54,918 bases of DNA from Desulfovibrio sp. A2 (GCF_000226255.1 NZ_AGFG01000068.1:1-54918); one strand, 5' to 3'; positions 1 through 8,753 are shown, counted from the stretch's first letter. The notes: generated by a model not told the origin, from the sequence alone. Numbers and translations: made by a program.

Positions 1-25
1 CCCCAAAACGTTTCCATTGGGGGGG
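1..25 (+). repeat. Partial 3'-end hairpin element (tail motif only), copy G
   Basis: The first bases contain CAAAACGTTTCCATTGGGG, close to the tail motif that follows five of the complete hairpin elements in this window (for example at 10612-10630 and 32902-32920). The hairpin it would belong to lies left of the window, so the orientation implies an unseen plus-strand gene ending there, convergent with cbiO. The assignment rests on the tail alone. Confidence 0.5.
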
Positions 26-56
26 AGGAGAGGTGCCTCGCAGCCGGTAGCTGAAG

Positions 57-194
57 CCCCTATTGAAAAGTTTGGAAGGATGGAGAGGGGGGGGCGGGGG
101 AGAGGAAGGGAACTTTTGCGGCAGCCGTTAGGCGAGCTTGCGAGCCTTATGGATGGCGACCGCAGCGCGCAAAAGTTCCCTTCCTCTCCCCCGC
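57..194 (-). repeat. 3'-end hairpin element, long form, copy A (downstream of cbiO)
   Basis: Bases 94-120 and 168-194 are perfect 27-bp inverted arms around a 47-nt core (121-167), 101 bp in all. Read from cbiO, the hairpin begins 18 nt after the stop codon, and the tail motif (bases 57-75, complement of CCAAACTTTTCAATAGGGG) follows. The core is nearly identical to the reverse complement of 10522-10568 (copy B), while the arms differ in step on both sides. No T-run follows the stem, so it is not a standard intrinsic terminator. A role as mRNA 3' end, transcription barrier or REP-like repeat is inference. Confidence 0.85.
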
Positions 195-212
195 ATTCTT
201 TTTCTCTTTGTT

Positions 213-1088
213 CTACCCGTGATGATGGTGCACGTCGCCGCCGGTGTGGGTGTGCACGTGGGTGTGGGGGGTATGGGTGGCGATGCGGACGCTGCCGTCC
301 TGCACGCTGAGAAAGCTGTCGCAGGTCTGGGCCAGAAAGTCCCAGTCGTGCGAGATGATCAGGTGGGTGGGGCTGTGTGCGGCCAGGATGGCGATGAGCC
401 GGTCGCGGGTGCGCGGGTCGAGGTCGTTGGTGGGCTCGTCCAGCAGCAGGGCCTGTGGCTGCATGGCCAGCACGGCGGCCAGGGCGATCATCTTCTTTTC
501 GCCGCCGGACAGGCGATGGGTGACCCGGCTGCCGAACCCGGCAAAGCCCAGGCGCTCCAAGGTGGCCTCGGCCACGGCGCGGGCTTGTGCGGGCGATGCG
601 CCGTGGTTCAGCGGGCCGAAGGCGACATCCTCCAGCACGGTGGGGCAGAACAACTGGTCGTCGGAATTCTGGAACAGGAACCCCACCTCGCGGCGCAACG
701 GCCCGAAGTCGGCCTCGCGCGCCAAGGGCACGCCCCGGTGCAGCACCCGACCAGCCTGCGGCCGTAACAACCCCATGAGCAGATGCAGCAGGGTGGACTT
801 GCCGCTGCCGTTGTGCCCCAGAAGGCCGACGCGGCGGCCCGGCCGCAGGGCCAGCGACGCCCCGCGCAGCACGGGCGCCGCGCTGCCGGGATAGGTGAAG
901 TGGATGTCCTCCACCGCCGCCAGCGGGGGCGTGGCGTCGTCGGCATGGGGGGCCGGATGGGGGTGTGGATGCTCGTGCCCGTGCTCGTGCCCATCCGCAT
1001 GCTCGTGGTCATGCTCGTGATCATGTTCGTGGCCTGGAGCGTGGGCATCCGGGTGTCCGTGATTCGGGGGCGTGGCGGCGGTGCTCAT
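213..1088 (-). CDS. cbiO: Cobalt/nickel ECF-type ABC transporter, ATP-binding protein CbiO, histidine-rich ends
   Basis: A 291-aa ATPase that would power cobalt or nickel uptake with CbiQ and CbiM. Walker A GHNGSGKST is at residues 91-99, followed by the ABC signature LSGGEKK, Walker B LLLDEPTND and an H-loop in LIISHDWDF. The start codon overlaps the cbiQ stop (ATGA), which supports this start over a longer in-frame extension inside cbiQ. Unusual are the histidine-rich ends: 16 His within the first 48 residues, mostly in HEH/HDH pairs, and 9 His in the last 22 or so, ending HHHHG. Such tails probably bind or buffer metal (inference). Last gene of the cbiM-cbiQ-cbiO operon. Confidence 0.93.
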   Translation of the reverse strand: MSTAATPPNHGHPDAHAPGHEHDHEHDHEHADGHEHGHEHPHPHPAPHADDATPPLAAVEDIHFTYPGSAAPVLRGASLALRPGRRVGLLGHNGSGKSTLLHLLMGLLRPQAGRVLHRGVPLAREADFGPLRREVGFLFQNSDDQLFCPTVLEDVAFGPLNHGASPAQARAVAEATLERLGFAGFGSRVTHRLSGGEKKMIALAAVLAMQPQALLLDEPTNDLDPRTRDRLIAILAAHSPTHLIISHDWDFLAQTCDSFLSVQDGSVRIATHTPHTHVHTHTGGDVHHHHG

Positions 1089-1882
1089 GGCAGTTTCGCG
1101 AAGGGGTGAAGGATGTCGGCGGCCAGCAGGACGGCCGCGCACAGGATGATGGCGGCGGCCAGCAGCCGGTCGCCGGGGTGCCCGGCGGGTTCGGCCAGCA
1201 TGTGGAAGCGCCCGGCAAAGCCGCGCAGACGCATGGCCTGGGCCACGCGCTCGGCCCGGTCGAAGCTGCGCACCAGCACCATGCCCGCAAGGTTGGCGTA
1301 GGTGCGGTAGGTGTGCAGGTTGGTGCCGGGGGTGAAGCCGCGCACCTTCGCGGCGGTGCGCAGGCGGTGGTATTCCTGGGCCACCACGTGCAGTTGCCGC
1401 CAGGTGAACAGCAGCAGCAGGGCCAGTTTGTCCGGCAGGCCCAGCCCGGCCACGGCGTGGCCAACGGCGGTGACGTCGGACGTGCCCGCCAGGGCGATGA
1501 AGGCCAGCACGATGGCGTTGGACTTCAGGGTGACCAGCACGGCCAGGGCCACGCCCGCGTCTGTTGCGGCCAGGACCAGCCAGTCCGGCAGTCCGGGAAC
1601 GGGACCGATGCGCAGCAGCGGCGCGCCGGGCAGGGAAAAGGGCAGGAACAGCCACAGCAGGGCCACGAATACGTTGACGGCAGCCAGCCGCCGCAGCAGG
1701 CGGGGCAGGGGCAGGCGCGCCCAGGCGCACAGTGCCGCGCCGAGGGCCAGCGCCACGGCGGCCACGCCGGGCGTGCGCAGCAGGGCCACGCACACGGCGA
1801 AGGCCATCGCGGCCGCCAGTTTGCAGCGCGGGTCGGCCAGGTGCAGGCGCGATGCGCCCCGGCTGAAGGGTTCGTCCAGCAC
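1085..1882 (-). CDS. cbiQ: Cobalt/nickel ECF transporter transmembrane protein CbiQ
   Basis: A 265-aa membrane coupling subunit. Hydrophobic segments occupy residues about 22-55, 65-85, 95-135 and the C-terminus. The two coupling-helix motifs typical of the family are visible as KVRGF and MRLRGF; these dock onto CbiO. It begins 9 nt after the cbiM stop and overlaps cbiO by 4 bp, so the three genes are translationally linked. The family handles Co2+ or Ni2+, and the sequence does not tell which. Confidence 0.92.
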   Translation of the reverse strand: MLDEPFSRGASRLHLADPRCKLAAAMAFAVCVALLRTPGVAAVALALGAALCAWARLPLPRLLRRLAAVNVFVALLWLFLPFSLPGAPLLRIGPVPGLPDWLVLAATDAGVALAVLVTLKSNAIVLAFIALAGTSDVTAVGHAVAGLGLPDKLALLLLFTWRQLHVVAQEYHRLRTAAKVRGFTPGTNLHTYRTYANLAGMVLVRSFDRAERVAQAMRLRGFAGRFHMLAEPAGHPGDRLLAAAIILCAAVLLAADILHPFAKLP

Positions 1883-1891
1883 GCAGCGCCG

Positions 1892-2506
1892 CTAGCCGTG
1901 CGCGGTGGAGGTGAAGGCCAGCATTTCGGGCCGCACCCGCGCGATGAACGACACCACCAGCGCCGTCACCACGCCTTCCACGATCATGACCGGGATGTGC
2001 GCCAGCATCAGCGCCCGCGCGGCGGGTATGAACGCCTCGCCGGACATCCCCAGGGATACGGCGGTAAGCAGGGCGGAAGCGCCCACGGACAGGAAACCGC
2101 AGGCAAAGGCCGCGCCGCCTCGCAGGCGGGACGGGCCGGTCAGCATGGGGCGGAAGGCGTAGAAGCATAGCACCGGCGGCACGGCCATGTTGAAGGTGTT
2201 CACCCCCAGCACGGTGAGCCCGCCGAACTGAAACAGCAGGGCCTGCAACGCCAGCGCCACGAAAATGGCGGGAAAGGCGGCCCAGCCCAGCATGACGCCC
2301 AGCAAGCCGTTAAGCACCAGATGCGCGCTGGCGGGGCCGATGGGCACGTGGATGAGCGAGGCCACGAAAAAGGCGGAGGACAGGATGGCCACGGTCATCA
2401 GGCGATCGTAGTCCACCCGCTTCAGGCCCGCCGTGACGCCAAGGGCGGCTAGCGCCGCGCCCGCGCCGAGCACCGCCGGAGAAAGCACCCCTTCGGAAAT
2501 GTGCAT
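1892..2506 (-). CDS. cbiM: Cobalt/nickel ECF transporter substrate-binding membrane protein CbiM
   Basis: A 204-aa membrane protein that binds the metal. It starts MHISEGVL; in this family the N-terminal amine and His2 are metal ligands, so the N-terminus must be exact. This rules out the long in-frame upstream extension and fixes the start at 2506, with GGCGAGG as ribosome-binding site. Further conserved parts are HVPIGPASAHLVLNG and FNMAVPP. No cbiN or nikN/nikL-like small subunit is seen beside it, so this is a minimal MQO set. The hydrogenase maturation genes 33 kb away make nickel plausible, but cobalt is not excluded. Confidence 0.92.
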   Translation of the reverse strand: MHISEGVLSPAVLGAGAALAALGVTAGLKRVDYDRLMTVAILSSAFFVASLIHVPIGPASAHLVLNGLLGVMLGWAAFPAIFVALALQALLFQFGGLTVLGVNTFNMAVPPVLCFYAFRPMLTGPSRLRGGAAFACGFLSVGASALLTAVSLGMSGEAFIPAARALMLAHIPVMIVEGVVTALVVSFIARVRPEMLAFTSTAHG

Positions 2507-2769
2507 GCATGCCTCGCCTGTCTGCGCGCCCGTCGCGGCGCGCGGAAAATCCGGCGTCACGGGCGTGCCGAAAGGGGTAGCAGATGGCACCCGGAGCGTC
2601 AACGTGTTACGAATCCGCAAGGCGTGCCGGGGGGGCGTTGCCGTCGAACTCTCCGGGTCTTCTGGTGTTTGCCTGGGATGTAACGGGGCCGGGCCGACTG
2701 CGGGAACAGGATGCCGCAGGCTGGGTGCGGTCGGTGCACCCTTATCAGCCCCCTGCCTGGCCGTTGCAA
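2507..2769 (-). other. Leader region upstream of cbiM, no riboswitch recognised
   Basis: The gap between cbiM and the transporter terminator. I looked for a cobalamin riboswitch and for a NikR operator. No B12 box in the right order was found. A single GTGTTAC half-site lies at 2604-2610 without its partner at the expected 13-14 nt. No confident promoter is visible. Confidence 0.4.
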
Positions 2770-2808
2770 CGAAAACCGCCCCCGCACGCGCGTGGCATGC
2801 GGGGGCGG
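2770..2808 (-). terminator. Intrinsic terminator of the NhaD-like transporter gene
   Basis: Read on the minus strand, CCGCCCCCGCA (2808-2798) pairs perfectly with TGCGGGGGCGG (2786-2776) and is followed directly by TTTTCG. It lies 28 nt after the transporter stop codon and upstream of cbiM, separating the two transcription units. Confidence 0.85.
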
Positions 2809-2835
2809 CGTAAGCTGCAATGCGGTGCGCGGGCG

Positions 2836-4269
2836 CTACATGAAGAAGACCAGCGTCACCAGGACGAACGACGGCACCAGGATGCCGCACGACCAGGCCA
2901 TGTAGCCGAAGAAGCTGGGCATCTTCACGCCCTGTTCTTCGGCGATGGAACGCACCATGAAGTTGGGCGCGTTGCCGATGTAGGTGTTGGCGCCCATGAA
3001 CACGGCACCGGCGGAAATGGCCAGCAGCGTCTGGGCCATGTCGTGCATCAGGTGCATGGCGTCGCCGCCTGCGGTGTTGAAGAACACCAGGTAGGTGGGC
3101 GCGTTGTCCAGGAAGCTGGACAGCAGGCCGGTCAGCCAGAAGTACATGACGTTCACCGGCTGGCCGTCGTGGGTCACCATCTGGATCACCGAGCGCAGCG
3201 CGCCGTTCTCGCCCGCCTTCAGGATGGCGATGGCCGGAATCATGCTGACGAAGATGCCCGCGAACAGCTTGGCCACTTCGGCGATGGGGCCCCAGCTGAA
3301 ATCGTTCTTGATGCGCGATTCGGGGTCGGTCAGCTTCAGGGACAGCCCGGCGATGACCAGCAGGATGATGTCGCGCACGATGTTCTGGAGTTCCACCGGC
3401 ACGTGGTACACCACGAATTCCACGCCCGGCTTCCAGAAGCCGCTCATGAGCACCGCGGCAACCACGCCGCCCAGCAGCAGCAGGTTCACGCTGCCTTCCA
3501 GGCCCAGCTTTTCACCGCCGCCTTGCTGCGGGGGCACGGGGCGGCCTTCCTTGCCGAACAGCACGGTGTCCAGCGCGAAGAACACGGCCAGCAGCAGCGC
3601 CGAAACCAGCAGCATGGGAGCGAACATGTGGACGGTGGTCCAGAAGAACGAGACGCCCTTGAGGAAGCCGAGGAACAGCGGCGGGTCGCCCAGCGGCGTC
3701 AGCGAACCGCCGATGTTGGCCACCAGAAAGATGAAGAACACCACCGAATGCACCTTGTACTTGCGGTGGGCGTTGGCGCGCAGCAGCGGGCGGATCAGCA
3801 GCATGGCCGCACCGGTGGTGCCCATCCAGCTTGCCAGCACGGTGCCGATGGCCAGCAGCAGGGTGTTGACCATGGGCGTGCCCACCAGCGAACCGGTCAG
3901 GCGCACGCCCCCCGCTACGGTGAACAGCGCGAACAGCAGGATGATGAAGGGGATGTATTCCAGCAGCAGGGTGTGCAGCACTTCGTACAGCGCCAGCGAA
4001 GCGCCGAACTGCAAGGCGAAGGGCACAAGGAAGGCCAGGCCCCAGAACGCCGAGACCTTGCCGAAGTGATGGTGCCAGAAGTGTGGCGCAAGCAGGGGCA
4101 GGATGGCGATGGACAGCAGCATGCAGGCGAACGGCACCGCCCACAGGCCGCCGAGCAGGGCACCGTCGAGGTGGGGCGCACCCGCGCCAGCGGCGAACGC
4201 CATGCCCGGGAGCATGGCCATGACGGCGGCCACAAAGGCCATTGCCGCCTTCTGGATCTGAATGTTCAC
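2836..4269 (-). CDS. NhaD/CitM-type sodium:proton antiporter or ion permease
   Basis: A 477-aa polytopic membrane protein of the ion-transporter superfamily that includes NhaD Na+/H+ antiporters and citrate/arsenite permeases. A cleavable signal-like segment (PGMAFA, residues about 21-26) precedes at least ten hydrophobic helices. The paired re-entrant signatures are visible as IGGSLTPLGDPPLFLGF and FLDNAPTYLVF. The start is GTG at 4269 with AAGGAG a few bases upstream. It is a single-gene unit with its own terminator. The ion specificity cannot be read from the sequence; NhaD-like is the best guess. Confidence 0.8.
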   Translation of the reverse strand: MNIQIQKAAMAFVAAVMAMLPGMAFAAGAGAPHLDGALLGGLWAVPFACMLLSIAILPLLAPHFWHHHFGKVSAFWGLAFLVPFALQFGASLALYEVLHTLLLEYIPFIILLFALFTVAGGVRLTGSLVGTPMVNTLLLAIGTVLASWMGTTGAAMLLIRPLLRANAHRKYKVHSVVFFIFLVANIGGSLTPLGDPPLFLGFLKGVSFFWTTVHMFAPMLLVSALLLAVFFALDTVLFGKEGRPVPPQQGGGEKLGLEGSVNLLLLGGVVAAVLMSGFWKPGVEFVVYHVPVELQNIVRDIILLVIAGLSLKLTDPESRIKNDFSWGPIAEVAKLFAGIFVSMIPAIAILKAGENGALRSVIQMVTHDGQPVNVMYFWLTGLLSSFLDNAPTYLVFFNTAGGDAMHLMHDMAQTLLAISAGAVFMGANTYIGNAPNFMVRSIAEEQGVKMPSFFGYMAWSCGILVPSFVLVTLVFFM

Positions 4270-4709
4270 TTGGGAGCCTCCTTGGCGTCTCGTTGTATGG
4301 AGTCGGTCCGGCCGGTGGCACGGCGACAGCGTTGTCGCTGACCGGTATGATTCATGAATCTGATGCGGCCCGGCGCGGGAATGCGACTGCTGTGTCGTTC
4401 AGGAGGAATGGGACGCCGCGCGCCAGAGCCTGTAGTAACGGGAGTGCGCCATCTTATCAATAAGGGCTTGTTGCGGCGCGTTGCAGAGGGGCATGCTGCG
4501 AACCCGGTTGGCACACCCCGGATGGATAAGTGTGGCAGTGGAATCGCCAGCGCGAGCAACGCTCCGCTCCGGTTATGGAACAACATGATTTGATTGGTCA
4601 AGCGGGAAGGTGACATTTTGTCGAAACGGGGATACACAGAAGCCCCGCGCGCAGGCACCCACGGCGTTTTTGCCCCCTTAACCCCCGAACAAACCTTACC
4701 GGCGGCAGC
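4270..4709. other. Divergent intergenic region between the NhaD-like transporter and trmH
   Basis: 440 bp without a credible gene. It should hold promoters for both directions, but no strong -35/-10 pair stands out. A palindrome TTGATTGGTCAA at 4590-4601 resembles CRP/FNR-family half-sites (TTGA-N4-TCAA) about 110 bp before trmH. With one site only, a regulatory assignment is speculative. Confidence 0.4.
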
Positions 4710-5300
4710 ATGGCACGACAGATAACCCCCCGGCGCATGGAACGCATCCGCCGCGTTCTCGGCTGGCGGCAGAAGGATCTGACCCTTGTGCTGGCCAACA
4801 TCCACGACCCGCACAACGTTTCGGCCATCTACCGCAGCTGCGACGCCTTCGGCGTGGCCCAGGTGCACCTGTACTACACCGACACCGCCTTTCCCGTGCT
4901 GGGCCGCAAGTCGTCGGCCTCGGCCCGCAAGTGGGTGGACACGGTGCGCCATTCCGACGCCCAGAGCCTGATGCGCACCCTGAAGGAAGGCGGCCACCGC
5001 GTGCTGGCCACCAGCTGCACCCCGGCGGCGCGCCCCCTTGGCGAGTACGACATGACCCAGCCCACCGCCATCATCATGGGCAACGAGCATTCCGGCGTGG
5101 CCCCGGAACTGACCGCGCTGGTGGACGGCGAAGTATACATCCCCATGTACGGAATGATTCAGAGTTTCAACGTGTCGGTGGCGGCGGCGGTGATCTTGTC
5201 CGAGGCCTCGCGCCAGCGCGTGCTGGCGGGCATGTACGACCGGCCCTCCTGGCCCGAAGAGGAACTGGAGGCCCGCATCGCGGCCTGGGTGGAGAAGTAG
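4710..5300 (+). CDS. trmH: tRNA (guanosine-2'-O)-methyltransferase TrmH (SpoU family)
   Basis: A 196-aa SPOUT methyltransferase. TrmH transfers a methyl group from S-adenosylmethionine to the ribose of G18 in the tRNA D-loop. Motif 1 is ANIHDPHNVSAIYRSCDAFG (residues about 29-48), motif 2 is IIMGNEHSGV and motif 3 is YGMIQSFNVSVAAAVILSEA, which includes the deep-knot SAM site. The overall match to Escherichia coli TrmH is clear, including the AGMY near the end. The upstream Shine-Dalgarno is weak. A plain hairpin terminator follows, so it looks monocistronic. Confidence 0.88.
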   Translation: MARQITPRRMERIRRVLGWRQKDLTLVLANIHDPHNVSAIYRSCDAFGVAQVHLYYTDTAFPVLGRKSSASARKWVDTVRHSDAQSLMRTLKEGGHRVLATSCTPAARPLGEYDMTQPTAIIMGNEHSGVAPELTALVDGEVYIPMYGMIQSFNVSVAAAVILSEASRQRVLAGMYDRPSWPEEELEARIAAWVEK

Positions 5301-5328
5301 CGGGCGAGAAAACGTTGTCCCGCAAACG

Positions 5329-5375
5329 CGACAGCGGCGCATCCGGATGGTTCCGGGTGCGCCGCTGTCGTGTTT
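5329..5375 (+). terminator. Hairpin terminator after trmH
   Basis: CGACAGCGGCGCA (5329-5341) pairs perfectly with TGCGCCGCTGTCG (5358-5370), and an inner TCCGG/CCGG adds to the stem. It is followed by TGTTT. It lies between the convergent trmH and glycosyltransferase genes, 29 nt past the trmH stop. Confidence 0.75.
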
Positions 5376-5479
5376 GGCGGGTGTGGCGTGGGCAATGGCG
5401 GCATGGGTTTTCACCTGCCCGGCGCGGCAGTGGCCGTTGCCGGGCAAGCTGTGCGCGTCATTCGCCCGCGCCGTCCGTG

Positions 5480-6754
5480 CTATTCGTCGGGTCCATCGGA
5501 GGCGTCACCTTCCAGCGGCAGGCCAAGGTCGGCCAGCCAGCCTTCGTACAGCGCGCCCACCTCGCGCTCGTTCGCCCGCCGTGCCCAGCGGGCCAGCCCG
5601 CGCGCCTTGCGCACCAGCCGCTCCGGGTCCTCCAGCAGGCCGGTGACGTGCTCTATCTTGCGGGCCGCCTGCCCGGCCAGGTCGGGGTTGCCCGCCTGCG
5701 CCGCCGTTAGGGCCAAGCGGCGGTACCCCGGCAGGGTGGGGAAGAAATAGCAGTGCAGCAGCCGCACGCCGGACGCTTCCAGATATCTGCCGTGGCCCTC
5801 CAGAAACGCGGCCAGCAGTTCGTAGCCGGGCTGCCACAGCGGGTCGGCCTGCAGGGCCTGCCAGCAGCGGCCGGGCTCGAAGTCGGCGTGTTCCGCCATC
5901 AGTTCCGCCGTGCGCGCGGCAGGCAGGGTCAGGTAGGTTTCCAGCCACGGGGTCAGGGCCATCTCGAAGCCGTCGCGCCGGGCCAGCTTGTGCAGGTCCG
6001 GCCCGAAGCAGCCGGAGCAGCGCCGGTTGAGCCGGGCGGCGTTGGCGGCGTCGTGGTCGCGGCGGCCGGGGGTGCGGCTTTCCAGGTGGTACACCCGGCT
6101 TTCCGCCGCGCAGGCCACCTTCAGTCCCCGTTCGCGGATGCGCCAGCACAGTTCCAGATCTTCGCTGCCGTTCAGATACCCTTCATGGAACCCGCCGCAG
6201 TCCGCGAACAGGCCGCGCCCCATGAGCAGGGCCGCGCCGGTGATGGCCTGCAACGGACGCCGCGCGGCCACCGCCGGGTGCGCGGCGGGAAAGTTGGCGT
6301 ACAGGTGCTCGGTGGACAGTGACGGCGTGAAGGCGATGCCGCAGTGCTGCACCCTGTCCGTATCCGGGTAGAGCAGCAGCGGCCCCACGGCCCCCAGCCG
6401 GGCGTCGTCGTCCAGCGCCCGCAGCAGCGGCGGCAGCCAGCCGGGCGTGGCCAGGGTGTCGTTGTTCAGGAACAGCAGCCTGGCCGCGCGGGCCTGCGCC
6501 GCGCCAAGATTGCTGGCCACGGCGAAGCCCTTGTTTTCCGGCAGGCGCAGCGCGCGGAACATGTCGCCGAACAGGGGGCGGCCCAGCGGTTCCAGATCGC
6601 TGGCCGTGGCGTCGGTGGAGCCGTTGTCCACCACGATGACTTCCAGCAGGCCGCCGGGCGTGTGCGCGTGCAGGCTTTCCAGACAGCCGCGCGTGAGGTC
6701 CCAGAGGTTCCAGGCGGGGATGATGACGGAGACGAGGGGTGCTTTGGCGGTCAT
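5480..6754 (-). CDS. Glycosyltransferase family 2 with C-terminal helical extension
   Basis: A 424-aa protein that starts MTAKAPLVSVIIPAWN, the classic N-terminus of inverting GT-A glycosyltransferases. It shows VDNGSTDAT (nucleotide-sugar binding), LFLNNDTLATPGWL (the DXD position, here NND) and NGSEDLELCWRIRERG (catalytic base region), as in rhamnosyltransferase-like members. Residues about 270-424 form an Arg/Ala/Leu-rich helical region of unknown function. The start lies 62 bp after the next upstream gene, also a glycosyltransferase, so they are probably cotranscribed. The acceptor is unknown; surface polysaccharide or flagellin glycosylation are both possible. Confidence 0.82.
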   Translation of the reverse strand: MTAKAPLVSVIIPAWNLWDLTRGCLESLHAHTPGGLLEVIVVDNGSTDATASDLEPLGRPLFGDMFRALRLPENKGFAVASNLGAAQARAARLLFLNNDTLATPGWLPPLLRALDDDARLGAVGPLLLYPDTDRVQHCGIAFTPSLSTEHLYANFPAAHPAVAARRPLQAITGAALLMGRGLFADCGGFHEGYLNGSEDLELCWRIRERGLKVACAAESRVYHLESRTPGRRDHDAANAARLNRRCSGCFGPDLHKLARRDGFEMALTPWLETYLTLPAARTAELMAEHADFEPGRCWQALQADPLWQPGYELLAAFLEGHGRYLEASGVRLLHCYFFPTLPGYRRLALTAAQAGNPDLAGQAARKIEHVTGLLEDPERLVRKARGLARWARRANEREVGALYEGWLADLGLPLEGDASDGPDE

Positions 6755-6816
6755 GCGGATAGGGCTCGTGGGGGTGGGTAGCGTGTGGATGCCGGGGAAA
6801 CGGAGGCGCGGGGCGG

Positions 6817-8649
6817 TTATTCCGCGTCCGGCGGCAGCGTCGCCGCCAGCGCGGCGGCCTTGCGCAGCAGGTCCTGCCGGGCCAGCGCGGCGGACGCCTC
6901 GCGCGCCTGCCTGGCCTTGTTTGCCGGGTGCAGGTGTTCCAGCTTGATGCGGTTGCCGAAGACATGCGCGCTGCGCGCCCGGCTGGTGGCCTGGCGCAGG
7001 CTGGAATGCTGCATGTGGCGCACCCGCACCGTGCCCGCGTACCATACCGGCAGTCCGGCCAGCGTGCAGCGGATGTCCCGTTCGAGATCGTCGAACTGGC
7101 TGGGGGTGAAGCGCACGTCGAACGGCCCCACATCGCGCACCGAGGCCATGGACACCATGTGGCAGCAGCCGGAAACGGACAGGCAAGGCCGCGAATAGGC
7201 GGTGAGCAGGGTGTCGGCGCTGCCCGCCGAGTTGCCGTGGATGTGCCAGTGCTCGTCGAGGTCGGCGAAGCTGCGGGTGCCCATGTCCGGCGGCAGGGCG
7301 AAAAAATCGGCGCATTGCAGCGCGTGCGGCGGGGTGTGGTCGGTGACGGCGCAGCCGATGGCCCCCCAGCCGGGCCGGGCGTGAGCCACGGCCAGCAGGC
7401 CGTCCAGCCAGCCGGGATCCAGCAGCACGTCGTCGTCCAGGAACACGGCGTGCTCGCGCTGGCGCACTTCCGGCAAGGACAGCAGCCAGTTGCGGGCGGC
7501 GGGCGCGCCCACGTTCACCGGCAGGCGCACCACCGTGAACGGCGAGCCCCAGTCCGCCGCCATGGCCCGGAACATGTCTTCCGTGCCGTCCTGCGAGCCG
7601 TTGTCCAGCGCGAAGACCGGCGTGCCACGGAACCCCGCCGCGCGCAGCGAACGCAGGGTCTGCGCGGCCAGGTCGCGCTTGTTCCAGGTGTACAGCAGGA
7701 TGGCGGGGGCGGGCATGTCCGCAGGTGGCGCGGGCAGCGGGTGCAGCAGTTCGTGCAGGGCCAGCGTGAGGTTGGGGTGGTACGGGGCCTCGCGCCACAG
7801 GGGCAGCAGCAGGGCGGCGGCGTCCGCCGCGTGGCCCGGCCTGTTCGGCCTGTCCGAACTGAACGGCCGATCCAGCCGGGTCAGCAGTTCGGCGCGGCGT
7901 AGCGCGTACCATGGGGCAAAGGGGGATGGTTCGCCGGATGCGGCACCCCGTGCGGCCAGACCGTCCAACTGCCGTAACGCATCGCCCGTGGGCAGGCGGC
8001 GCAACGCCCATTCGGCGCGCAGCCGGTCCGCCAGAGCGGCGGGCAGCGCAAGTTCTCCGGGCAGGGCCATGGCGGCGCGCAGCAGGGTTTCCAGCGTGGC
8101 GTCATCAGGAGTCGGGGGCGTGGGAGCCGTCGTGCCGTCCCCGGTCGGGCTCACGGAATTTTCATGGCGGATGCACCATTCCATGCCGCGCGCCAGCCAG
8201 AACAGGCCGTGTGGCGGGTCGGCCAGGCGGGGCAGCACCACGTCCAGCATCACTCGCGCCGGAGCGGCCGCCGGGCCGCCGTGGGCAGTAAGGACTGCGT
8301 CCAACCCGCCGAAGTCGGCGGGCACGCGCAGCCTGTCATGCAGGCGGGCCACCAGTTCGCGCAGGGTCGGGTCGAACGCCTGCGGGGCGTCCTCCATGAT
8401 GGCGCGCAGCAGGGCGGCAAGGCGGGTGTCCAGCGGGTTGTCGCGCCAGCCCCACAGGGCCATGCCCACCCCGGCCGCCACCATGCCGGGGTCGCCCCCC
8501 GCGTTTTCGATGGCCCCGCGCGCCAGGCGGAACTGGTTGTCCGCGCCCATGGCCCCGCATTCCCACGTGGGCACGCGGTTCATGAGGGCGGACAGCAGCG
8601 CGGGGGCCTGGGCCGGGTCTGGTGCGGGGATGCCGTGCGGATGCGCCAT
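6817..8649 (-). CDS. Two-part protein: N-terminal helical region plus family-2 glycosyltransferase domain
   Basis: A 610-aa protein. Residues about 1-330 are helical and not recognised. Residues about 335-560 form a GT-A domain beginning AILLYTWNK, with FALDNGSQDGT, GAPAARNWLLSLPEVR, the DXD-like FLDDDVLLDPGWL, SVSGCCHM and GPFDVRFTPSQFDDLE. The domain is paralogous to that of the divergent gene at 8754-10478, block for block. The start MAHPHGIP at 8649 was chosen because upstream codons run into the divergent promoter space; no strong Shine-Dalgarno is visible. Probably cotranscribed with the glycosyltransferase downstream. Confidence 0.78.
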   Translation of the reverse strand: MAHPHGIPAPDPAQAPALLSALMNRVPTWECGAMGADNQFRLARGAIENAGGDPGMVAAGVGMALWGWRDNPLDTRLAALLRAIMEDAPQAFDPTLRELVARLHDRLRVPADFGGLDAVLTAHGGPAAAPARVMLDVVLPRLADPPHGLFWLARGMEWCIRHENSVSPTGDGTTAPTPPTPDDATLETLLRAAMALPGELALPAALADRLRAEWALRRLPTGDALRQLDGLAARGAASGEPSPFAPWYALRRAELLTRLDRPFSSDRPNRPGHAADAAALLLPLWREAPYHPNLTLALHELLHPLPAPPADMPAPAILLYTWNKRDLAAQTLRSLRAAGFRGTPVFALDNGSQDGTEDMFRAMAADWGSPFTVVRLPVNVGAPAARNWLLSLPEVRQREHAVFLDDDVLLDPGWLDGLLAVAHARPGWGAIGCAVTDHTPPHALQCADFFALPPDMGTRSFADLDEHWHIHGNSAGSADTLLTAYSRPCLSVSGCCHMVSMASVRDVGPFDVRFTPSQFDDLERDIRCTLAGLPVWYAGTVRVRHMQHSSLRQATSRARSAHVFGNRIKLEHLHPANKARQAREASAALARQDLLRKAAALAATLPPDAE

Positions 8650-8753
8650 GCGTGTTGCGGGGATGCGGGTTGGCGGGATACAACGCGCCGAAACGTGTGC
8701 CCGTCGCGGCGGGCGGATCGACCGATGCGGCACTGTGGGCGGTAACGCCCGGA

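Noticed and set aside
2507..2769. Cobalamin or nickel/cobalt riboswitch, or NikR operator, upstream of cbiM
   Set aside because: Conserved B12-box elements are not in the right order, and only one GTGTTAC half-site (2604-2610) exists without a partner 13-14 nt away.
2584..4341. A 585-codon open frame on the plus strand across the NhaD-like transporter, and similar long frames opposite or out of phase with cbiQ, glgP, copA and ubiD
   Set aside because: High GC at third positions keeps shadow frames open. Their products are rich in His/Gln/Arg/Gly with no family motifs, while the opposite strand encodes clear proteins.
4590..4601. CRP/FNR-type site TTGATTGGTCAA before trmH
   Set aside because: A single 12-bp palindrome with no promoter alignment; such matches occur by chance.
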